Origin: Deltaproteobacteria bacterium
Lineage (GTDB): Bacteria; Desulfobacterota; Syntrophia; Syntrophales; UBA2210
NCBI GenBank assembly: GCA_019313735.1
Contig: JAFDAR010000059.1
Coordinates: forward strand, 1 to 5,680
Reading direction: 5' to 3'
Length of the DNA stretch: 5,680 nucleotides
Positions 5,451-5,680 of the stretch are shown here, one piece after another (positions within the stretch are counted from its first letter, which is position 1; each line of letters opens with the position of its first letter). Made by a program: the position numbers and the translations under genes. A model generated the notes under the pieces. It searched no databases. It was not told where the DNA came from and worked only from the letters and a program-made list of their open reading frames with translations.

Positions 5451-5680
5451 ATGAATTTTGCGCCAACGGAAGAACAACAGATGGTAAAGGACATGGTGAC
5501 GCGGTTTGTCAACGAGGAGATAAAGCCGATTGCCGCCGAGTTAGACGAGACACACAGACACCCCAAAGAAATATGCAGGAAACTGGGCGAGATGGGCCTT
5601 ATGGGTGTGTCAGTCCCGACGGAATTCGGCGGAGCGGGCATGGACAACGTGACATATGCTATGGCCCTCATTGAGATTTC
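5451..5680 (+). CDS. Acyl-CoA dehydrogenase, N-terminal part (cut by right edge)
   Basis: A flavoprotein that oxidises acyl-CoA to trans-2-enoyl-CoA and passes electrons to electron-transfer flavoprotein. Only 76 codons plus two bases are present out of a usual 380 or so. The start follows AAGGAG (5438-5443) by 7 nt, 35 nt after the hydratase stop. The visible residues are typical of the family N-terminal helical domain: MNFAPTEEQQMVKDMVTRFV (1-20), EEIKPIAAELDE (22-33) and GEMGLMGVSVPTEFGGAG (47-64), where GLMGVSVPxxFGG is the recognisable signature. The catalytic glutamate and FAD/substrate-binding motifs lie beyond the window, so chain length or special type (butyryl-, glutaryl-, benzylsuccinyl-CoA and so on) cannot be judged. 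It completes the beta-oxidation set in this operon; etfAB genes downstream would be a reasonable expectation. Confidence 0.93.
   Translation, partial: MNFAPTEEQQMVKDMVTRFVNEEIKPIAAELDETHRHPKEICRKLGEMGLMGVSVPTEFGGAGMDNVTYAMALIEI

Overview
The window looks like chromosomal DNA of an anaerobic bacterium, most likely a Desulfobacterota/Deltaproteobacteria-type syntroph or sulfate reducer. That guess rests on the gene content (a fatty-acid beta-oxidation operon next to folD), moderate GC, strong AGGAG-type Shine-Dalgarno sites and a GGGGACA/TGTCCCC inverted-repeat island. No taxonomic marker is present, so the assignment is an inference.

Layout. Positions 1-630, minus strand: the N-terminal 210 codons of folD (methylenetetrahydrofolate dehydrogenase/cyclohydrolase), running off the left edge. 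Positions 631-842: a divergent intergenic region with a near-consensus sigma70-type promoter for folD (697-724) and the less clear control region of the rightward operon. From 843 rightward are five same-strand genes: an AMP-binding acyl-CoA synthetase homologue (843-2303), a thiolase (2342-3631), a 3-hydroxyacyl-CoA dehydrogenase (3758-4618), an enoyl-CoA hydratase (4633-5415) and the start of an acyl-CoA dehydrogenase (5451 to the right edge). Each has an AGGAG-like ribosome site with a 7-nt spacer. Gaps are short (14-38 nt), except for the 126-nt gap between thiolase and dehydrogenase, which holds the repeat island.

Together the operon encodes all four steps of a beta-oxidation cycle for short or medium acyl-CoAs (acyl-CoA dehydrogenase, hydratase, NAD-dependent 3-hydroxyacyl-CoA dehydrogenase, thiolase) plus a putative acyl-CoA-activating enzyme. 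The same enzymes could run in reverse in butyrate- or crotonate-type metabolism; direction cannot be read from the DNA.

The most notable points are these. (1) The synthetase homologue departs from consensus at several ATP-handling positions at once: P-loop Thr and Lys both replaced by Leu, the hinge-region Arg by Leu, and the C-terminus ending before the motif A10 lysine. (2) The thiolase carries an extra segment of about 34 residues before its catalytic cysteine. (3) The 3641-3739 island consists of two perfectly or nearly perfectly matched inverted repeats that interleave (A-B-A'-B') instead of nesting. No CRISPR array, tRNA, rRNA or transposase gene was seen.
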